NCBI RefSeq assembly: GCF_014217995.1
Contig: NZ_CP041617.1
Span: 1,302,001-1,366,000, forward strand
Reading direction: 5' to 3'
Length of the DNA stretch: 64,000 nucleotides
Source: Campylobacter vulpis
GTDB taxonomy: Bacteria > Campylobacterota > Campylobacteria > Campylobacterales > Campylobacteraceae
Shown here piece after piece: positions 24,290 through 35,154 of this stretch. Every line of letters starts with the position of its first letter. Within the stretch, counting starts at the first letter, position 1. Made by a program: the position numbers and the translations under genes. A model generated the notes under the pieces. The model saw nothing but the letters and a program-made list of their open reading frames with translations, did no database searches and was not told the origin of the DNA.

Positions 24290-25780
24290 TTATTCGTTTT
24301 CTTTAATTATAGTAGAAATTTGCTTCATTATGGAATCTAGCGTGGCGTTTAGCTTATCTCTCTCGGTTTTGATTTGCTCCATAAGCTCTAAGGGGGCTAG
24401 TATCTCTTCTTCTTCGCTTACATAGCCGCATAAATCAAAGTTGTAATTCCTAGATTCTAGCCCTTCTTTGGTGTAGGATTTAGCCTTGAAATTCCCGCTT
24501 TCATCTTGTAAGCTTTGTCTATCACTTTGCCACCACTGCAAAAAGGGCTCAAAATGCTCTAGGCTCATTTGCTTCGTTTTGCCAAAGGATTTTATACCCT
24601 CTGGCATATCAAGGCGGTAGAAGTGGGTGTGCTGTGTGCCTTGTGGGTCGGCATTGAAAAAAAGTAAATTTGTAGGAATGCTCGTATAAGGGGCAAAAAC
24701 GCTTTTAGGCAAACGCAAGATAAGGTAGAGATTAAAATCACTTAAAAGCTTTCTTTTGAGATTGATTTTTGCATTATCAGCACCAAATAAAAAGCCATCA
24801 GGTAGCACGACTGCGGCTTTGCCTTTGTATGAAAGTCTGTGCAAAATGAGAGCCATAAATAAATCTGCCGTTTCACTGCTTTTGTATTCTTGGGGGAAGT
24901 TTTTAATATCATCACCACGCTCATTGCCACCATAAGGGGGATTCATTAAAATAATGTCAAATTTGGGGTATTTTGTAAGATTTATATCAAAGTCTTCAAA
25001 ATTGCTAAATTCAAAGGCATTGCCGTGCTTTAGGTTTGGATTTTCTATGCCATTAATGAGTAAATTTGTCGCACAAAGCAAAAAGGGCAAGGACTTTTTC
25101 TCTACACCATAAAAGCTTGTTTCAAAGACTTTTCGCTCACTTGTGAGACTTACTTGCTTTTCTAAAAAATGTGCCGCTGAAATGAGAAAGCCCCCTGTCC
25201 CACAAGCTAAGTCCGCCACACTCTCACCTAGCTTTGGGCTAAGCATTTCTACCATAAATTCTGTAACGGCGCGCGGTGTGTAAAACTCGCCGGCATTTCC
25301 TGCACTTTGCAAGGTTTTTAAAAAGCTTTCATAGACTTTGCAAAGCTCTTTAAAATCTTGTCTATTGTGAATCTTAAGGCTAGATTCTATCTCATTTATC
25401 ACTTCGCGTAAAAGATAGCCATCTTTCATATAGTTGTTTAAATCTTCAAAAACTTTTCGCACGATGGATTGATTTAACGGAGTGGATTCTGTGATATTTA
25501 GGGCTTTTAGCGTAGGGAAAAGCTCATTATTAACAAATGTGAGTAAGGGTTCGCCTGTGGGGGACTTTTCACCCACTGCCCAAGACTCCCAACACAAATG
25601 CTCTGGGATTATAGAGTGATACTCCGTGCCATTCATCTCATTTAGGGCAGTCCATTCTTTTTCATAATAATCATAAAGCTTTAGGAATAAAATCCACGCG
25701 ATTTGCTCCATTCTTTGTGCATCGCCATTAACTCCTGCGTCTTGACGCATAATGTTTTGAAGTTTTTTGATATTTAGCAT
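24290..25780 (-). CDS. hsdM: Type I restriction-modification methyltransferase subunit
   Basis: 496 residues. An N-terminal HsdM helical domain (MRQDAGVNGDAQRMEQIAWILFLK region) precedes the N6-adenine methylase core with AdoMet motif VADLACGTGGFL and catalytic NPPYGG. With two HsdM per HsdS it methylates adenine in the recognition site. The start overlaps the hsdR stop by one base (TAATG). Confidence 0.95.
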   Translation of the reverse strand: MLNIKKLQNIMRQDAGVNGDAQRMEQIAWILFLKLYDYYEKEWTALNEMNGTEYHSIIPEHLCWESWAVGEKSPTGEPLLTFVNNELFPTLKALNITESTPLNQSIVRKVFEDLNNYMKDGYLLREVINEIESSLKIHNRQDFKELCKVYESFLKTLQSAGNAGEFYTPRAVTEFMVEMLSPKLGESVADLACGTGGFLISAAHFLEKQVSLTSERKVFETSFYGVEKKSLPFLLCATNLLINGIENPNLKHGNAFEFSNFEDFDINLTKYPKFDIILMNPPYGGNERGDDIKNFPQEYKSSETADLFMALILHRLSYKGKAAVVLPDGFLFGADNAKINLKRKLLSDFNLYLILRLPKSVFAPYTSIPTNLLFFNADPQGTQHTHFYRLDMPEGIKSFGKTKQMSLEHFEPFLQWWQSDRQSLQDESGNFKAKSYTKEGLESRNYNFDLCGYVSEEEEILAPLELMEQIKTERDKLNATLDSIMKQISTIIKENE

Positions 25781-28215
25781 TAGCTTACCTCCTTATAAAG
25801 TGCGTTTTTAAGATTTTGTAGTATTGCATTTACTCCGCCATATTCTTTAAAAATCTGTGCGATTGTGGTGAGATTATACTTTGAAGCAAAAGGCTCATTG
25901 ACAAATACACTAGAATCTAGCTCGTTAATGCCCCCTTGTGCGTATTTCTCAAGTAAGAGTTCTAAAAGCTCTCTAGCCTTTGGCTGTAAAGATTCTAGGA
26001 ATTTATTTGCCTTTTTTGCCCTTTGTGTGCGGCTTAGGGCGGGGCTACCTTTAGCAAGGGAGAGTAAAATGTCAAATTCATCGCAGTTTTTAAATTTATC
26101 CATTTGCCCTAATTCTTGGATAAAAATACCCTTTTGCTCTAGCATAGCTAAAAGCTCTTCACGCGTGGCTTTATCGCCTGTGCGTAGGGTGTCAAGGTAA
26201 GATTCAAAAGCTTTAGTATTTTTAAGCTTTTCACCACTATAACTCTCTATGCTTTGCGTGATATATGTCAAAACGCCATTAACATTGCGTAAAATGGCGA
26301 CAGATTTGCTTTGTGTGTAGATTTCTATCTCTTCGCCGTCTATGGTGTGCTTTATCGGCGGTTCTTTAGTTTGGGTTTTATTGTCTTTGCTGTTTTTATT
26401 CTCTTGGCTTGTGTTTTCTGGCTTTTTCTCTCGTTTTGTTACCTCATCTGTGCCGATAAACTCTATCTCGCCATCAAAGTCAGGGTCGTTTAAAAAATCC
26501 CTTGCAATGCCTTTGAAATCAAGCACATAAAAATGTGTTTTGCCCCTAGATTCTAAGCCTTCATTGAGTCTTGTGCCTCGCCCTATCATTTGCTTAAATA
26601 GGCTTTTATCACGCACGATTTTATCAATGACTATGACTTGCACCATTTGTGTATCTACCCCTGTGCTTAAAAGCTGGGAGGTCGTGGCGATGACTGGGTA
26701 GCGTTTGGTTTGGCTTTTAAAATTATCTAGCAGGGCTTTGCCTAAATTATCATCGCTTGTTATGCGTGTAATATAGTTAGAGTCTTTTGCCACTTCTTGC
26801 TTATTTTCATCTTGCAAGGCATCTTTCATCAAAAGGGCGTGGCGTTGGTCTTCGCAGAAAATGATAGTTTTAGCGTAAGGATTTTTTAGGGTGTGGTGTA
26901 AAAATTTGCTCACTTCTTTAGCAACGAAGCGGATTTGAGGTTTGAGATAAATTGTGCGGTTAAAATCTGGGGAGTTAAAAGTTTCTTGTGGGATTTCTCT
27001 GCCCTCTTCATCACGCTTACCTAGCTCTGGTGTGTAGCCCTCTTGCACGACATTTGAAAGCAACTCTACCACAGAAAAGGGGGCTAAATAGCCATCTTCT
27101 ATGCCTTGTTGTAAGCTGTATTGATACACCGGCTCGCCGAAATAATCTATATTATCATCTTCTCTTTCTTCTAGCTCTCCTATCTCTTGGCTCTCTCTTT
27201 GCTCTTTATTATATTTAGGCGTGGCAGTCATACCAATTTGCAGTGCGGAGCTAAAATACTCTAAGATCTCACGCCAAGTAGAATCCGCCCTAGCACTGCC
27301 TCTGTGGCACTCATCGATAAAAATAAGGTCAAAAAAGTCCGGCTTTAAGGCTTTATAATGCTCTTTTTTATCGCCATTTTCTTCACTACCGCTGATAAAT
27401 TGCTGATAGATTCCAAAATACAAACTATACCCGCTTTTAAAATTACGATTTTCTATCTTATAAATGCCTTTGGCAAAGCTTTTAAAAGTCCTTGTGGTGT
27501 CGGTGTTTATAAGCTCATTTCTATCAGCTAGGTAGAGAATTTTCTCTATCTTTTTGCCATTTGGCAAGATTTGGTTAAAAAGGCGGTGGGCGATTTGATA
27601 GGCGATGAGAGTTTTGCCCGTGCCTGTGGCAAGGACGAGTAAGATTCTATTTTGTCCTTTTTGTGCGGCGATTAGGGCGGCGTTTATGGCGTTGTTTTGA
27701 TAATAACGCGGTGTTGTTTGGCTTAAATCACAATGCGTTTGTAAAAGATTGTCATTTGTGAGATTTTGCCATTTTTTGTAGGCTTCATAAAGCTCTTGTG
27801 GGCTTGGGAAAGCATTAAGGGGTAAATTCTCTTTTGCTACCCCCTTAAAATCTTTTGTAAGCGTGTATTTTACAAAGCCCTTGCCACTACTAGAAAAGGC
27901 AAAGGGGGCTTTAAGTGCTTTGGCATAGTTTTTCGCTTGTTCTATCCCCTCGCTATCTTCGTATTTATAGGCTTTTGCCTCTAAAACTGCAAGAATGATT
28001 CCATTGTGAAAAAGCACATAATCAGCCTTTTTTATGGTGCTTTTATCTCTTTTGCCTGTTTTGATGTCAATTTTGCCCTCGCTAAATTCATAATCTTTAG
28101 CTTTTACTCCATATTCCATTTTAATAAATTCAAAATCCCAGCCCACTTTGCTTAAAGCAGGTTCAATATAACGCTTTTTGGTGTCTTCTTCGCTAAGGTT
28201 TTGCAATGCTTTCAA
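25780..28215 (-). CDS. hsdR: Type I restriction endonuclease subunit
   Basis: 811 residues from TTG 28215, which has AGGAG six bases upstream. The N-terminal nuclease domain carries the E-x-K signature in VLEAKAYK. The SF2 motor has Walker A LATGTGKT, DEAD-box-like DECHRG, GMTATP, STGVDT and QMIGRGTRLNEG. It moves DNA past the bound complex and cuts at a distance when sites are unmethylated. First gene of the hsdR-hsdM-antitoxin-toxin remnant-hsdS operon. No frameshift was seen, so restriction may be active. Confidence 0.95.
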   Translation of the reverse strand: MKALQNLSEEDTKKRYIEPALSKVGWDFEFIKMEYGVKAKDYEFSEGKIDIKTGKRDKSTIKKADYVLFHNGIILAVLEAKAYKYEDSEGIEQAKNYAKALKAPFAFSSSGKGFVKYTLTKDFKGVAKENLPLNAFPSPQELYEAYKKWQNLTNDNLLQTHCDLSQTTPRYYQNNAINAALIAAQKGQNRILLVLATGTGKTLIAYQIAHRLFNQILPNGKKIEKILYLADRNELINTDTTRTFKSFAKGIYKIENRNFKSGYSLYFGIYQQFISGSEENGDKKEHYKALKPDFFDLIFIDECHRGSARADSTWREILEYFSSALQIGMTATPKYNKEQRESQEIGELEEREDDNIDYFGEPVYQYSLQQGIEDGYLAPFSVVELLSNVVQEGYTPELGKRDEEGREIPQETFNSPDFNRTIYLKPQIRFVAKEVSKFLHHTLKNPYAKTIIFCEDQRHALLMKDALQDENKQEVAKDSNYITRITSDDNLGKALLDNFKSQTKRYPVIATTSQLLSTGVDTQMVQVIVIDKIVRDKSLFKQMIGRGTRLNEGLESRGKTHFYVLDFKGIARDFLNDPDFDGEIEFIGTDEVTKREKKPENTSQENKNSKDNKTQTKEPPIKHTIDGEEIEIYTQSKSVAILRNVNGVLTYITQSIESYSGEKLKNTKAFESYLDTLRTGDKATREELLAMLEQKGIFIQELGQMDKFKNCDEFDILLSLAKGSPALSRTQRAKKANKFLESLQPKARELLELLLEKYAQGGINELDSSVFVNEPFASKYNLTTIAQIFKEYGGVNAILQNLKNALYKEVS

Positions 28216-28245
28216 ATTTAACTCCTAAGCTATTAAAATTAGACG

Positions 28246-28251
28246 ATTATA
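28246..28251 (-). promoter_or_regulatory. -10 box for the hsd operon
   Basis: TATAAT on the minus strand (context TTAATATAATCG), 31 bases before the TTG start of hsdR. Confidence 0.55.
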
Positions 28252-28334
28252 TTAAAAAATGATAATAAATAAAAATGAAATAAAAAGTTTATAGAGCAAC
28301 TACGCAAAGCATTAGTTTCATAATGAATTTTTAA

Positions 28335-28357
28335 GCGTAAAAACGCAGTATTTACGC
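28335..28357 (-). terminator. Hairpin after the ribA-rsmG genes
   Basis: Stem GCGTAAA / TTTACGC with a 9-base loop, just past the rsmG stop. On the minus strand it is followed by TTAAAAATTC, a poor T run, so the terminator call is tentative. Confidence 0.4.
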
Positions 28358-28366
28358 CATTTATTT

Positions 28367-28885
28367 TCATAAAATTTGATAGTGCTTAAAGTCTTGCATT
28401 TCTTTTTGGGCTTCGCTTCCTTTATAAAGAACAAAGATTGTATTTTCATCGCTTAAATTTTGACAAATTTGGATCAAATTTTTTGCCTTCATCAAGGCTC
28501 TTGATGTGATAAAATCAGCCTTAAATTGTGCTTTATGATTTTGAACTTTTTCTTTAAAAATGGTAAGATTTTTAAGCTCACATTCTATCTTTACACTTCT
28601 TAAAAAGGCAGCTTTTTTGGCATTTGGCTCAAAAAGAGTAAAATGACTATCAAGTAAAAAGCTTAAAAAAATAGCAGGAAAGCCCGCCCCACTTCCTATA
28701 TCAATGATATTTTGAGCCTTTGTAAGGTCGATGAAATTTAAAATTTCTATGCTATCTTGTATGTTCTCATCGATGTTTTTAAAATGGGTGAGATTGTGAA
28801 TTTGATTAAATTTTTTAAGCAAATTTTTATAAATTTCCACCCTTTTTTCAAAAAATTTTTTGTCATAATCTGGCAAAAATTTCAC
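28367..28885 (-). CDS. rsmG: 16S rRNA (guanine-527-N7) methyltransferase RsmG
   Basis: 172 residues, somewhat shorter than the ~205 typical of the family. The AdoMet site is [19 protein letters not shown], followed by [15 protein letters not shown] and the [13 protein letters not shown] strand. It methylates G527 of 16S rRNA; loss is linked to low-level streptomycin resistance in other bacteria. It overlaps ribA by 4 bases (ATGA). Confidence 0.92.
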   Translation of the reverse strand: MKFLPDYDKKFFEKRVEIYKNLLKKFNQIHNLTHFKNIDENIQDSIEILNFIDLTKAQNIIDIGSGAGFPAIFLSFLLDSHFTLFEPNAKKAAFLRSVKIECELKNLTIFKEKVQNHKAQFKADFITSRALMKAKNLIQICQNLSDENTIFVLYKGSEAQKEMQDFKHYQIL

Positions 28886-29442
28886 TTTAAATGTCCCATA
28901 GAATCTTGCTTGATTTTAAGATAAGCATCGTTAAATTCATTACTTTTGATAAGTATAGGAATGCGTTTAATAAGCTTTGTTTTTAAAAAATTAAGCTTGT
29001 TGGGATTATTTGTGATGAGATTAATTTGCGAAATTTGATAATAATTTAGTATGAAATCCACCACCTCATAAGTCCTCTCATCAGGCTTAAAGCCTAGATG
29101 CTCGTTTGCTTCTATGGTATTTAAACCCTCATCTTGCAAGGCGTAAGCATTGACCTTATTAAAAAGCCCGATATTACGCCCCTCTTGCCTTAAGTAAATC
29201 ACCATACCGCCGTTTTTTTCGATGTATTTTAGGGCAAATTCAAGTTGCTCACCGCAATCACATTTTAAACTTCCCAAACCATCGCCAGTGAGGCATTCTG
29301 AATGAATTCTTAAATTTAAAATATCACTAGGCTTTCCCTTAAAAATGCAAAGATGTTCTTTTTCTCCCTCTTTAAAGCTTTGAATTTGAAAATTCCCCCA
29401 TTTGCTTGGTAAATTTGCAATTTTTGAAATTTTAATTTCCAT
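28882..29442 (-). CDS. ribA: GTP cyclohydrolase II
   Basis: 186 residues, a stand-alone RibA rather than the fused RibBA. The zinc site is C..C.C in [20 protein letters not shown], and the catalytic [22 protein letters not shown] region follows. It opens the riboflavin pathway from GTP. It is divergent from hemB with a 57-base gap. Confidence 0.94.
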   Translation of the reverse strand: MEIKISKIANLPSKWGNFQIQSFKEGEKEHLCIFKGKPSDILNLRIHSECLTGDGLGSLKCDCGEQLEFALKYIEKNGGMVIYLRQEGRNIGLFNKVNAYALQDEGLNTIEANEHLGFKPDERTYEVVDFILNYYQISQINLITNNPNKLNFLKTKLIKRIPILIKSNEFNDAYLKIKQDSMGHLK

Positions 29443-29499
29443 TGATAACCTTTAATTAATTTATGTTAAAATTGGATTTTAACAAAAAAAAGGCAAATT

Positions 29500-30483
29500 A
29501 TGTTTAAAAGATTTAGAAGATTAAGACTAAATGCAAATTTAAGAGAAATGTTAAGGGAAAATTCTTTAGAACTTCGCGATTTAATCTATCCTCTTTTTGT
29601 CGTGGAGGGAAGTGGAGTTAAAAATGAAATTTCCTCTATGAACGGCGTATTTCAAATGAGTTTAGATATGATTTTAAAAGAGTGCGAGGAACTTGTAAAG
29701 CTAGACATTAAAGCCATTATTCTTTTTGGTGTGATAGAGGAGGAAAAAAAGGATAGTTGTGGAAGTGAAGCGTTAGATGAAAATGGCCTCATTGCAAGGA
29801 CTATTAGGGCTATTAAAAAGGAGTATCCGCAGCTTTTTATCATTAGCGATTTGTGCTTTTGTGAATATACAGAACACGGACATTGTGGCATCATAGAGCC
29901 AAAAAGTAAAAGTGTGGATAATGACGCGACTTTGGAGCTTTCAGCTAAACAAGCCCTTATCCACGCTAAAGCAGGCGTTGATATGATAGCACCAAGCGGA
30001 ATGATGGACGGCATTATCCTTAGCTTACGCGAGGCTTTAGATGAGGCTGGATATGAAAACTTGCCTCTTATGAGCTATTCGACTAAATTTGCGTCAAGTT
30101 ATTATGGACCTTTTAGAGAGGTGGCAAATTCCGCCCCAAGTTATGGAGATAGAAAAAGCTATCAAATGGACTTTCACAACGGCAAAGAAGCCCTAATGGA
30201 AAGCCTAGAAGATGAAGCACAAGGAGCGGACATTTTAATGGTAAAACCTGCCCTTGCGTATTTAGATGTGGTAAAAGAGCTTTCGCAAAATACAAATTTA
30301 CCGCTTTGCGTTTATAATGTAAGTGGCGAATATGCAATGTTTCAAGCCGCTAAGAGGGCTGGGGTGATTGATTATGAAAAAATGCTTATGGAGACGATGA
30401 TAGCCTTTAAAAGAGCGGGCGCAAAGCTTATCATCACTTATCACACTAAAGAAATCGCACAAATTTTAAGGAAAGAAGCGTGA
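29500..30483 (+). CDS. hemB: Delta-aminolevulinic acid dehydratase (porphobilinogen synthase)
   Basis: 327 residues. The cysteine-rich zinc site is present ([16 protein letters not shown]), with the Schiff-base lysine region [13 protein letters not shown] and the second lysine in [14 protein letters not shown]. It condenses two aminolevulinates to porphobilinogen for heme. First gene of a nine-gene run reaching the pseudaminic acid genes; its stop overlaps the argF GTG (GTGA). Confidence 0.96.
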   Translation: MFKRFRRLRLNANLREMLRENSLELRDLIYPLFVVEGSGVKNEISSMNGVFQMSLDMILKECEELVKLDIKAIILFGVIEEEKKDSCGSEALDENGLIARTIRAIKKEYPQLFIISDLCFCEYTEHGHCGIIEPKSKSVDNDATLELSAKQALIHAKAGVDMIAPSGMMDGIILSLREALDEAGYENLPLMSYSTKFASSYYGPFREVANSAPSYGDRKSYQMDFHNGKEALMESLEDEAQGADILMVKPALAYLDVVKELSQNTNLPLCVYNVSGEYAMFQAAKRAGVIDYEKMLMETMIAFKRAGAKLIITYHTKEIAQILRKEA

Positions 30484-31379
30484 GACATTTTTTAAGCCTA
30501 AAAGATTTTAGCAAAGAAGAAATTTTAGCCCTGATTCATCACGCTAAAATTTTAAAGCAAAAGCCCGAAAAACTTTTGATAGATAAAACTTTGGCTATGA
30601 TTTTTGAAAAAAATTCCACACGCACGAGAATGGCTTTTGAATTAGCCATTACAGAGCTTGGTGGAAAGGCTTTATTTTTAAATGCTAATGATTTGCAGCT
30701 TAGTAGAGGAGAGCCTATTAAGGATACGGCGAGAGTTATAGGCTCTATGGTCGATTTTGTAATGCTTAGGGTTAATCGCCACGCAAGTTTGGAGGAATTT
30801 GCTAAATACTCAAAAGCACCCGTGATTAATGCTTTGAGTGATTTATACCACCCTACGCAAATTTTAGGTGACTTGCTAACAATGCAAGAGTATCAAAAAG
30901 AAGGTCAAATAGCCTTTGTAGGAGATAGTAATAATATGTGTAATTCTTGGCTTATCGCCGCTTCAATACTAGGCTATGAATTAAGCATTGCTTTACCTAA
31001 AAACTATCACATTCGCCCTGAAATTTTGGAATTTGCGAAAGAAAATGCGAAAAAAAGCGGAGCGAAAATCACTCTTACAAATGATAAATTCGAGGCTATC
31101 AAGGATAAGGAAGTTGTGATTACGGATACTTGGATTTCTATGGGTGAAGAGGAGCAAAAGGAGCGGAAAATCAAGGATTTTGAGGGCTTTATCATCGATA
31201 AAGATGCGATGAGTGTAGCGAAAAAAGATGCGATTTTGCTTCATTGCTTACCCGCTTATAGGGGCTATGAGGTGAGTGAGGAGCTGTTTGAGTTACACAG
31301 CGAGGTGATTTTTGAGGAGGCGAGAAACCGCCTTTTTGTTGTAAAGGCTTTATTGTGTTTTTTGGAGAGAGAAAAATGA
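30480..31379 (+). CDS. argF: Ornithine carbamoyltransferase
   Basis: 299 residues from GTG 30480. Carbamoyl phosphate binding [22 protein letters not shown], and the ornithine/citrulline motif [11 protein letters not shown] are all intact. It makes citrulline in arginine synthesis. It is joined to hemB by a GTGA overlap and to the next gene by an ATGA overlap. Confidence 0.96.
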   Translation: MRHFLSLKDFSKEEILALIHHAKILKQKPEKLLIDKTLAMIFEKNSTRTRMAFELAITELGGKALFLNANDLQLSRGEPIKDTARVIGSMVDFVMLRVNRHASLEEFAKYSKAPVINALSDLYHPTQILGDLLTMQEYQKEGQIAFVGDSNNMCNSWLIAASILGYELSIALPKNYHIRPEILEFAKENAKKSGAKITLTNDKFEAIKDKEVVITDTWISMGEEEQKERKIKDFEGFIIDKDAMSVAKKDAILLHCLPAYRGYEVSEELFELHSEVIFEEARNRLFVVKALLCFLEREK

Positions 31380-31876
31380 AAGAAATTAAAAAAACCATAA
31401 CAAAAAAACCAAAAGGTGCTGTGGCGGAGATTAATGATTTTAGCAAGTATTTAGGTATGAAAAAGCGAGATTTGACGATTTTTGAAATGCTTCCTGAAGA
31501 AAATGAGTATAGACTAAGGCTTAAAAATAGCAAGCTTAATAGAGTCGAGCCTTGGTTTATCATCGATGAAGATGGTGGCACACATGCGCTAACTTCTTTG
31601 CGTAGTCTTAATAATTTGCTAGATACCATTAAGAAAAATCAAAAAGAAATTTTTGAATTAAGGCTTGAAAAGGCGATTTATCAGCAAATGCCTGTGGATT
31701 TTAATGACGCTTGGGCTGTGGCGATGGACGCTGTTGAAAGGATTGTAAGTGTTACTGGGGTAGCTAGGACTAATGTCGATTTAGACCGCTTACTCGAAGA
31801 CATTAAAAAAGAACACCCAAATTTATTTATCGATATGAATATGATGATGGAGAGTTTGCAAAATGAAAGATTATAA
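31376..31876 (+). CDS. Conserved hypothetical protein (Cj0993c-like)
   Basis: 166 residues from ATG 31376, with GGAGAG upstream; a longer frame starts inside argF without a ribosome site. Soluble and charged, starting [19 protein letters not shown]. No signal peptide, membrane helix or known catalytic motif was recognised. A similar gene sits between argF and hemN in C. jejuni as I recall, so it is a conserved genus protein of unknown role. Overlaps hemN by 14 bases. Confidence 0.8.
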   Translation: MKEIKKTITKKPKGAVAEINDFSKYLGMKKRDLTIFEMLPEENEYRLRLKNSKLNRVEPWFIIDEDGGTHALTSLRSLNNLLDTIKKNQKEIFELRLEKAIYQQMPVDFNDAWAVAMDAVERIVSVTGVARTNVDLDRLLEDIKKEHPNLFIDMNMMMESLQNERL

Positions 31877-33218
31877 GGCCTTTGTAAAGTATTCTAAGGC
31901 TGGTCCGCGTTACACTTCCTACCCAACGGCTGTGGAATTTAGCACAAAATTTAGCTATGAAGAGTATTTAAAATGCTTAAAAGAATCAAAACGCAATCTT
32001 TCTTTATATTTTCATCTGCCTTTTTGTAGGAGTGCTTGCTATTTTTGTGGGTGCAATGTCATTTACACGGCTAAAGAAGAAAGTAAAAAGCGTTATTTAA
32101 AATATCTTTTTAGAGAGCTTGAAATTTTAAGTTCTCTCTTAGACACACAAAAAAAAGTTGTTCAAATGCACTTTGGAGGCGGCACACCGACATTTTTTTC
32201 TGCTGAGGAATTAGAAAGCTTGATCTTAAAAATTAAAAGCATTTTCCCCTATTTTGACGAAGAAGCCGAGCTAAGCTGTGAGATAGACCCGCGTTTTTTC
32301 AATGACGCACAAGCCGATGTTTTGGTGCAAAATGGCTTTAACCGCATTAGCTTTGGGGTGCAGGATTTTGACGAAAGAGTGCAAAAAGAAATTCATAGAA
32401 TTCAACCTTTTGATTTGACAAAAGAAGCACTTTTAAAGGTGCGAAACAGGGGGATAAAGTCCGTTAATATCGATTTAATTTATGGCTTACCCTTTCAAAA
32501 TTTGCAAAGTTTTAAGCAAACCTTAGACAAAATTTTGCTTTTAGACCCTGACCGCTTGGCGATTTTTAATTACGCACATGTGCCGTGGCTTAAGAAAAAT
32601 ATGCGAAAATTTGACGAAAATACCCTACCAAGCCCTGATGTGAAATTGCAAATTTTAGAATATTGTGAGCAATTTTTGGGGCAAAATCACTATAAAATGA
32701 TAGGAATGGACCATTTTGCTAAGGAAGATGATGAGCTTTTTAAGGCTTTAAAGGATAATACCTTGCATAGAAATTTTCAAGGCTACACGACTAAGGGGGG
32801 TGTGGATTTAGTGGGCGTTGGACTAACTAGCATAGGTGAGGGGCAAAATTATTATGCACAAAATTTCAAGGATTTAAAATCCTATGAAGAGGCGATTGAA
32901 AGGGGTGTTTTGCCTTTTGAAAGGGGTGTTTTACTTAGTGATGATGATAGGCTTAGAAAGGCTGTTATTATGGCTTTGATGGCAAATTTTAAGCTAGATA
33001 TTAAGGAGATAGAGAGGGAATTTGGCATTGATTTTAAGGCGTATTTTAAAGAGGATTTAAAAGCACTTAAGGAATATGATGAGTTTGTAAGTATTGAAGA
33101 TGATTTCATTAAGGTCAATGAAACAGGCACAATGCTTATAAGAAATATCGCAATGTGTTTTGATGCGTATTTAAAAAACATTAGCGAAGAAAAAAAAGTA
33201 TTTTCAAAGACTTTATAA
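31863..33218 (+). CDS. hemN: Oxygen-independent coproporphyrinogen III dehydrogenase
   Basis: 451 residues. Radical-SAM cluster cysteines C55, C59, C62 with the HemN-specific extra C64 (FCRSACYFCGCN), then MHFGGGTPTFFSAEEL, DPRF, GVQDFDERVQ, DLIYGLP and a C-terminal HemN domain. It decarboxylates coproporphyrinogen III under low oxygen. The extra cysteine separates true HemN from HemW. The TAA stop overlaps the next ATG (TAATG). Confidence 0.94.
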   Translation: MKDYKAFVKYSKAGPRYTSYPTAVEFSTKFSYEEYLKCLKESKRNLSLYFHLPFCRSACYFCGCNVIYTAKEESKKRYLKYLFRELEILSSLLDTQKKVVQMHFGGGTPTFFSAEELESLILKIKSIFPYFDEEAELSCEIDPRFFNDAQADVLVQNGFNRISFGVQDFDERVQKEIHRIQPFDLTKEALLKVRNRGIKSVNIDLIYGLPFQNLQSFKQTLDKILLLDPDRLAIFNYAHVPWLKKNMRKFDENTLPSPDVKLQILEYCEQFLGQNHYKMIGMDHFAKEDDELFKALKDNTLHRNFQGYTTKGGVDLVGVGLTSIGEGQNYYAQNFKDLKSYEEAIERGVLPFERGVLLSDDDRLRKAVIMALMANFKLDIKEIEREFGIDFKAYFKEDLKALKEYDEFVSIEDDFIKVNETGTMLIRNIAMCFDAYLKNISEEKKVFSKTL

Positions 33219-34477
33219 TGGACTTTACAAAATTTTCTCAAAGCTGCGTAAAATGCGGTAAATGTATCCCTACTTGCACTATTCATCAAATCAAACGCGA
33301 TGAGATAAATTCTCCGCGTGGTTTTTTAGACCTTTTAGCCGCCTATAAAGAGGGAAATTTAGAGCTTGATAAAGAGGCAAAAAGGGTTTTTGAATCCTGC
33401 TTTTTATGCACGAATTGCGTGGAGGTTTGCCCCTCGCACATTAGGGTTGATAATGCCATTGAGGCGGTGCGTTATGACATCGCTAAGAAATTTGGCATAG
33501 CGTGGTATAAAAGACTTTTGCTTTATTTTTTACGCAGGCGAAAAGCCCTTGATATAGCAGCTAAATTTGGTTTTGTATTTCAAAGCTGTGCTTTTGCTTT
33601 GCAAAATTCTGGTATGAAGGCGCGTTTTTCTTTACCCTTTATCAAAAAAGGCAGGCTTTTGCCTAGTTTTAAGCAAAAAAGCTTTTTAAATCAAAACACC
33701 GAATTTATCGATAATGGCGGAGAAAAAAGCGTTGGTTTTTTTGTGGGCTGTTTGGCAAATTATTTTTATATAGAGAGTGCAAAAGCCGTGCTTAGCATAG
33801 CTAAAGAGCTTAAAATTAATGTCGATTTGATGAAAGGACAAGTTTGCTGTGGGGCGCCACATTTTTTTACAGGGGATTTTAAAAGCCTTGAAATTCTAGC
33901 AAAAAAAAATGTGGAGTATTTTGAAAAAAAGCTTGAAAGTGTGGAGTATATCATCACTCCTGAAGCGACTTGCTCGGCGATGTTAAGTGTGGATTTGGAG
34001 CATTTTTTTACGATGATAAAAGAGGAGCAGTGGGCTAAAAGAGCGGCTAAAATCGCTCCTAAAATCAAGCTTGCAACTTGGTATTTTTATGAAAAAACAC
34101 CCCTTTTAGAGCTTTTAAAAACTAAGGGAAAAAAAGATTTACTTTTGACTTATCACGACCCTTGCCACGCGAGGAAAATGCAAGGAGTTTTTAAAGAACC
34201 GCGTGAATTTTTAAAAGCAAATTACCGCTTTGTTGAGATGAGTGATTCTAATGCTTGTTGCGGTTTTGGGGGCGTGAGTATGCAAAGTGATTATTATGAA
34301 AATACCTTAAAAGTAGGATTTAAAAAAGCTAAAATGATAGATGAAAGCGGTGCTAGTGTGGTAAGTGCGGAGTGTTCTGCTTGTAGAATGCAAATTTCAA
34401 ACGCCCTCACACAAAATCAAAGCAAGGCGATTTTTAAAAGCCCTCTTGAATTAATCGCAGAGGCTTTAAAGCGGTGA
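33218..34477 (+). CDS. Fe-S oxidoreductase with CCG domains (GlcF/LutA-like)
   Basis: 419 residues. Two ferredoxin groups are at C10/C13/C16/C20 and C61/C64/C67/C71, followed by two CCG heterodisulfide-reductase-type domains (GQVCCGAPHFFTGD and NACCGFGGVSM). Proteins of this build are glycolate or lactate oxidase subunits or generic electron carriers. No flavin subunit lies next to it, so substrate is open. It sits between hemN and pseF, overlapping both (TAATG and GTGA). Confidence 0.82.
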   Translation: MDFTKFSQSCVKCGKCIPTCTIHQIKRDEINSPRGFLDLLAAYKEGNLELDKEAKRVFESCFLCTNCVEVCPSHIRVDNAIEAVRYDIAKKFGIAWYKRLLLYFLRRRKALDIAAKFGFVFQSCAFALQNSGMKARFSLPFIKKGRLLPSFKQKSFLNQNTEFIDNGGEKSVGFFVGCLANYFYIESAKAVLSIAKELKINVDLMKGQVCCGAPHFFTGDFKSLEILAKKNVEYFEKKLESVEYIITPEATCSAMLSVDLEHFFTMIKEEQWAKRAAKIAPKIKLATWYFYEKTPLLELLKTKGKKDLLLTYHDPCHARKMQGVFKEPREFLKANYRFVEMSDSNACCGFGGVSMQSDYYENTLKVGFKKAKMIDESGASVVSAECSACRMQISNALTQNQSKAIFKSPLELIAEALKR

Positions 34478-35154
34478 AAAATCTTTGCATTATCCCAGCG
34501 CGTGGAGGCTCTAAGCGAATTCCAAGAAAAAATATTATTGATTTTTGTGGCAAACCCTTGATGAGTTATAGCATAGAAAATGCCCTAAATTCAGGTGTTT
34601 TTGAGGAAGTTGTGGTTTCTAGTGATGATGAAGAAATTTTGCAAGTGGCAGAGACTTTTGGGGCGAGGGCTTTGATGAGGGAAAAGGAGCTAAGTGATGA
34701 TTTTAGCTCAAGCTCTAAGGTTATAAAAAGCGTTAGCGAAAAAATAGGGGCTGGATATGAAAATATTTGCTGTCTTTACGCTACTGCTCCCTTACTTAAT
34801 GCAAAGCTTTTAAAAGAGGCTTATGAAGAATTTATTAAGAGTGATTTTAGCTTTTTGTTTAGTGCTGTGGAATTTGACTATCCTATACAAAGGGCGTTTT
34901 ATTTAAAAGAAAAAAAAGTTTATATGTTTGATGAGAGTCAGTATTTTGCACGCTCGCAGGATTTAGAAAGGGCGTATCACGATGCGGGGGCGTTTTATTT
35001 TGGTAAAAAAGAAGCGTGGCTTAAGGAAGAGATGATTTTCACGCCTAATTCTAGCGTGTATGTCTTAGCAAGAAATTTGGTTTGTGACATTGACACGCCA
35101 CAGGATTTAGAATTTGCAAAAAAACTTTTTGCGTTAAATAAGGCATTGCTGTGA
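34474..35154 (+). CDS. pseF: CMP-pseudaminic acid synthetase
   Basis: 226 residues from GTG 34474. The cytidylyltransferase signature [16 protein letters not shown] opens the protein, followed by [11 protein letters not shown] and [13 protein letters not shown]. NeuA-type enzymes activate sialic-acid-like sugars; placement directly before pseG and pseH points to pseudaminic acid, the sugar on Campylobacter flagellin. GTGA overlaps join it to both neighbours. Confidence 0.9.
   Translation: MKNLCIIPARGGSKRIPRKNIIDFCGKPLMSYSIENALNSGVFEEVVVSSDDEEILQVAETFGARALMREKELSDDFSSSSKVIKSVSEKIGAGYENICCLYATAPLLNAKLLKEAYEEFIKSDFSFLFSAVEFDYPIQRAFYLKEKKVYMFDESQYFARSQDLERAYHDAGAFYFGKKEAWLKEEMIFTPNSSVYVLARNLVCDIDTPQDLEFAKKLFALNKALL

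Noticed and set aside
31192-31629. 145-codon minus-strand frame across the argF end
   Set aside because: Shadow frame crossing two real genes on the other strand.
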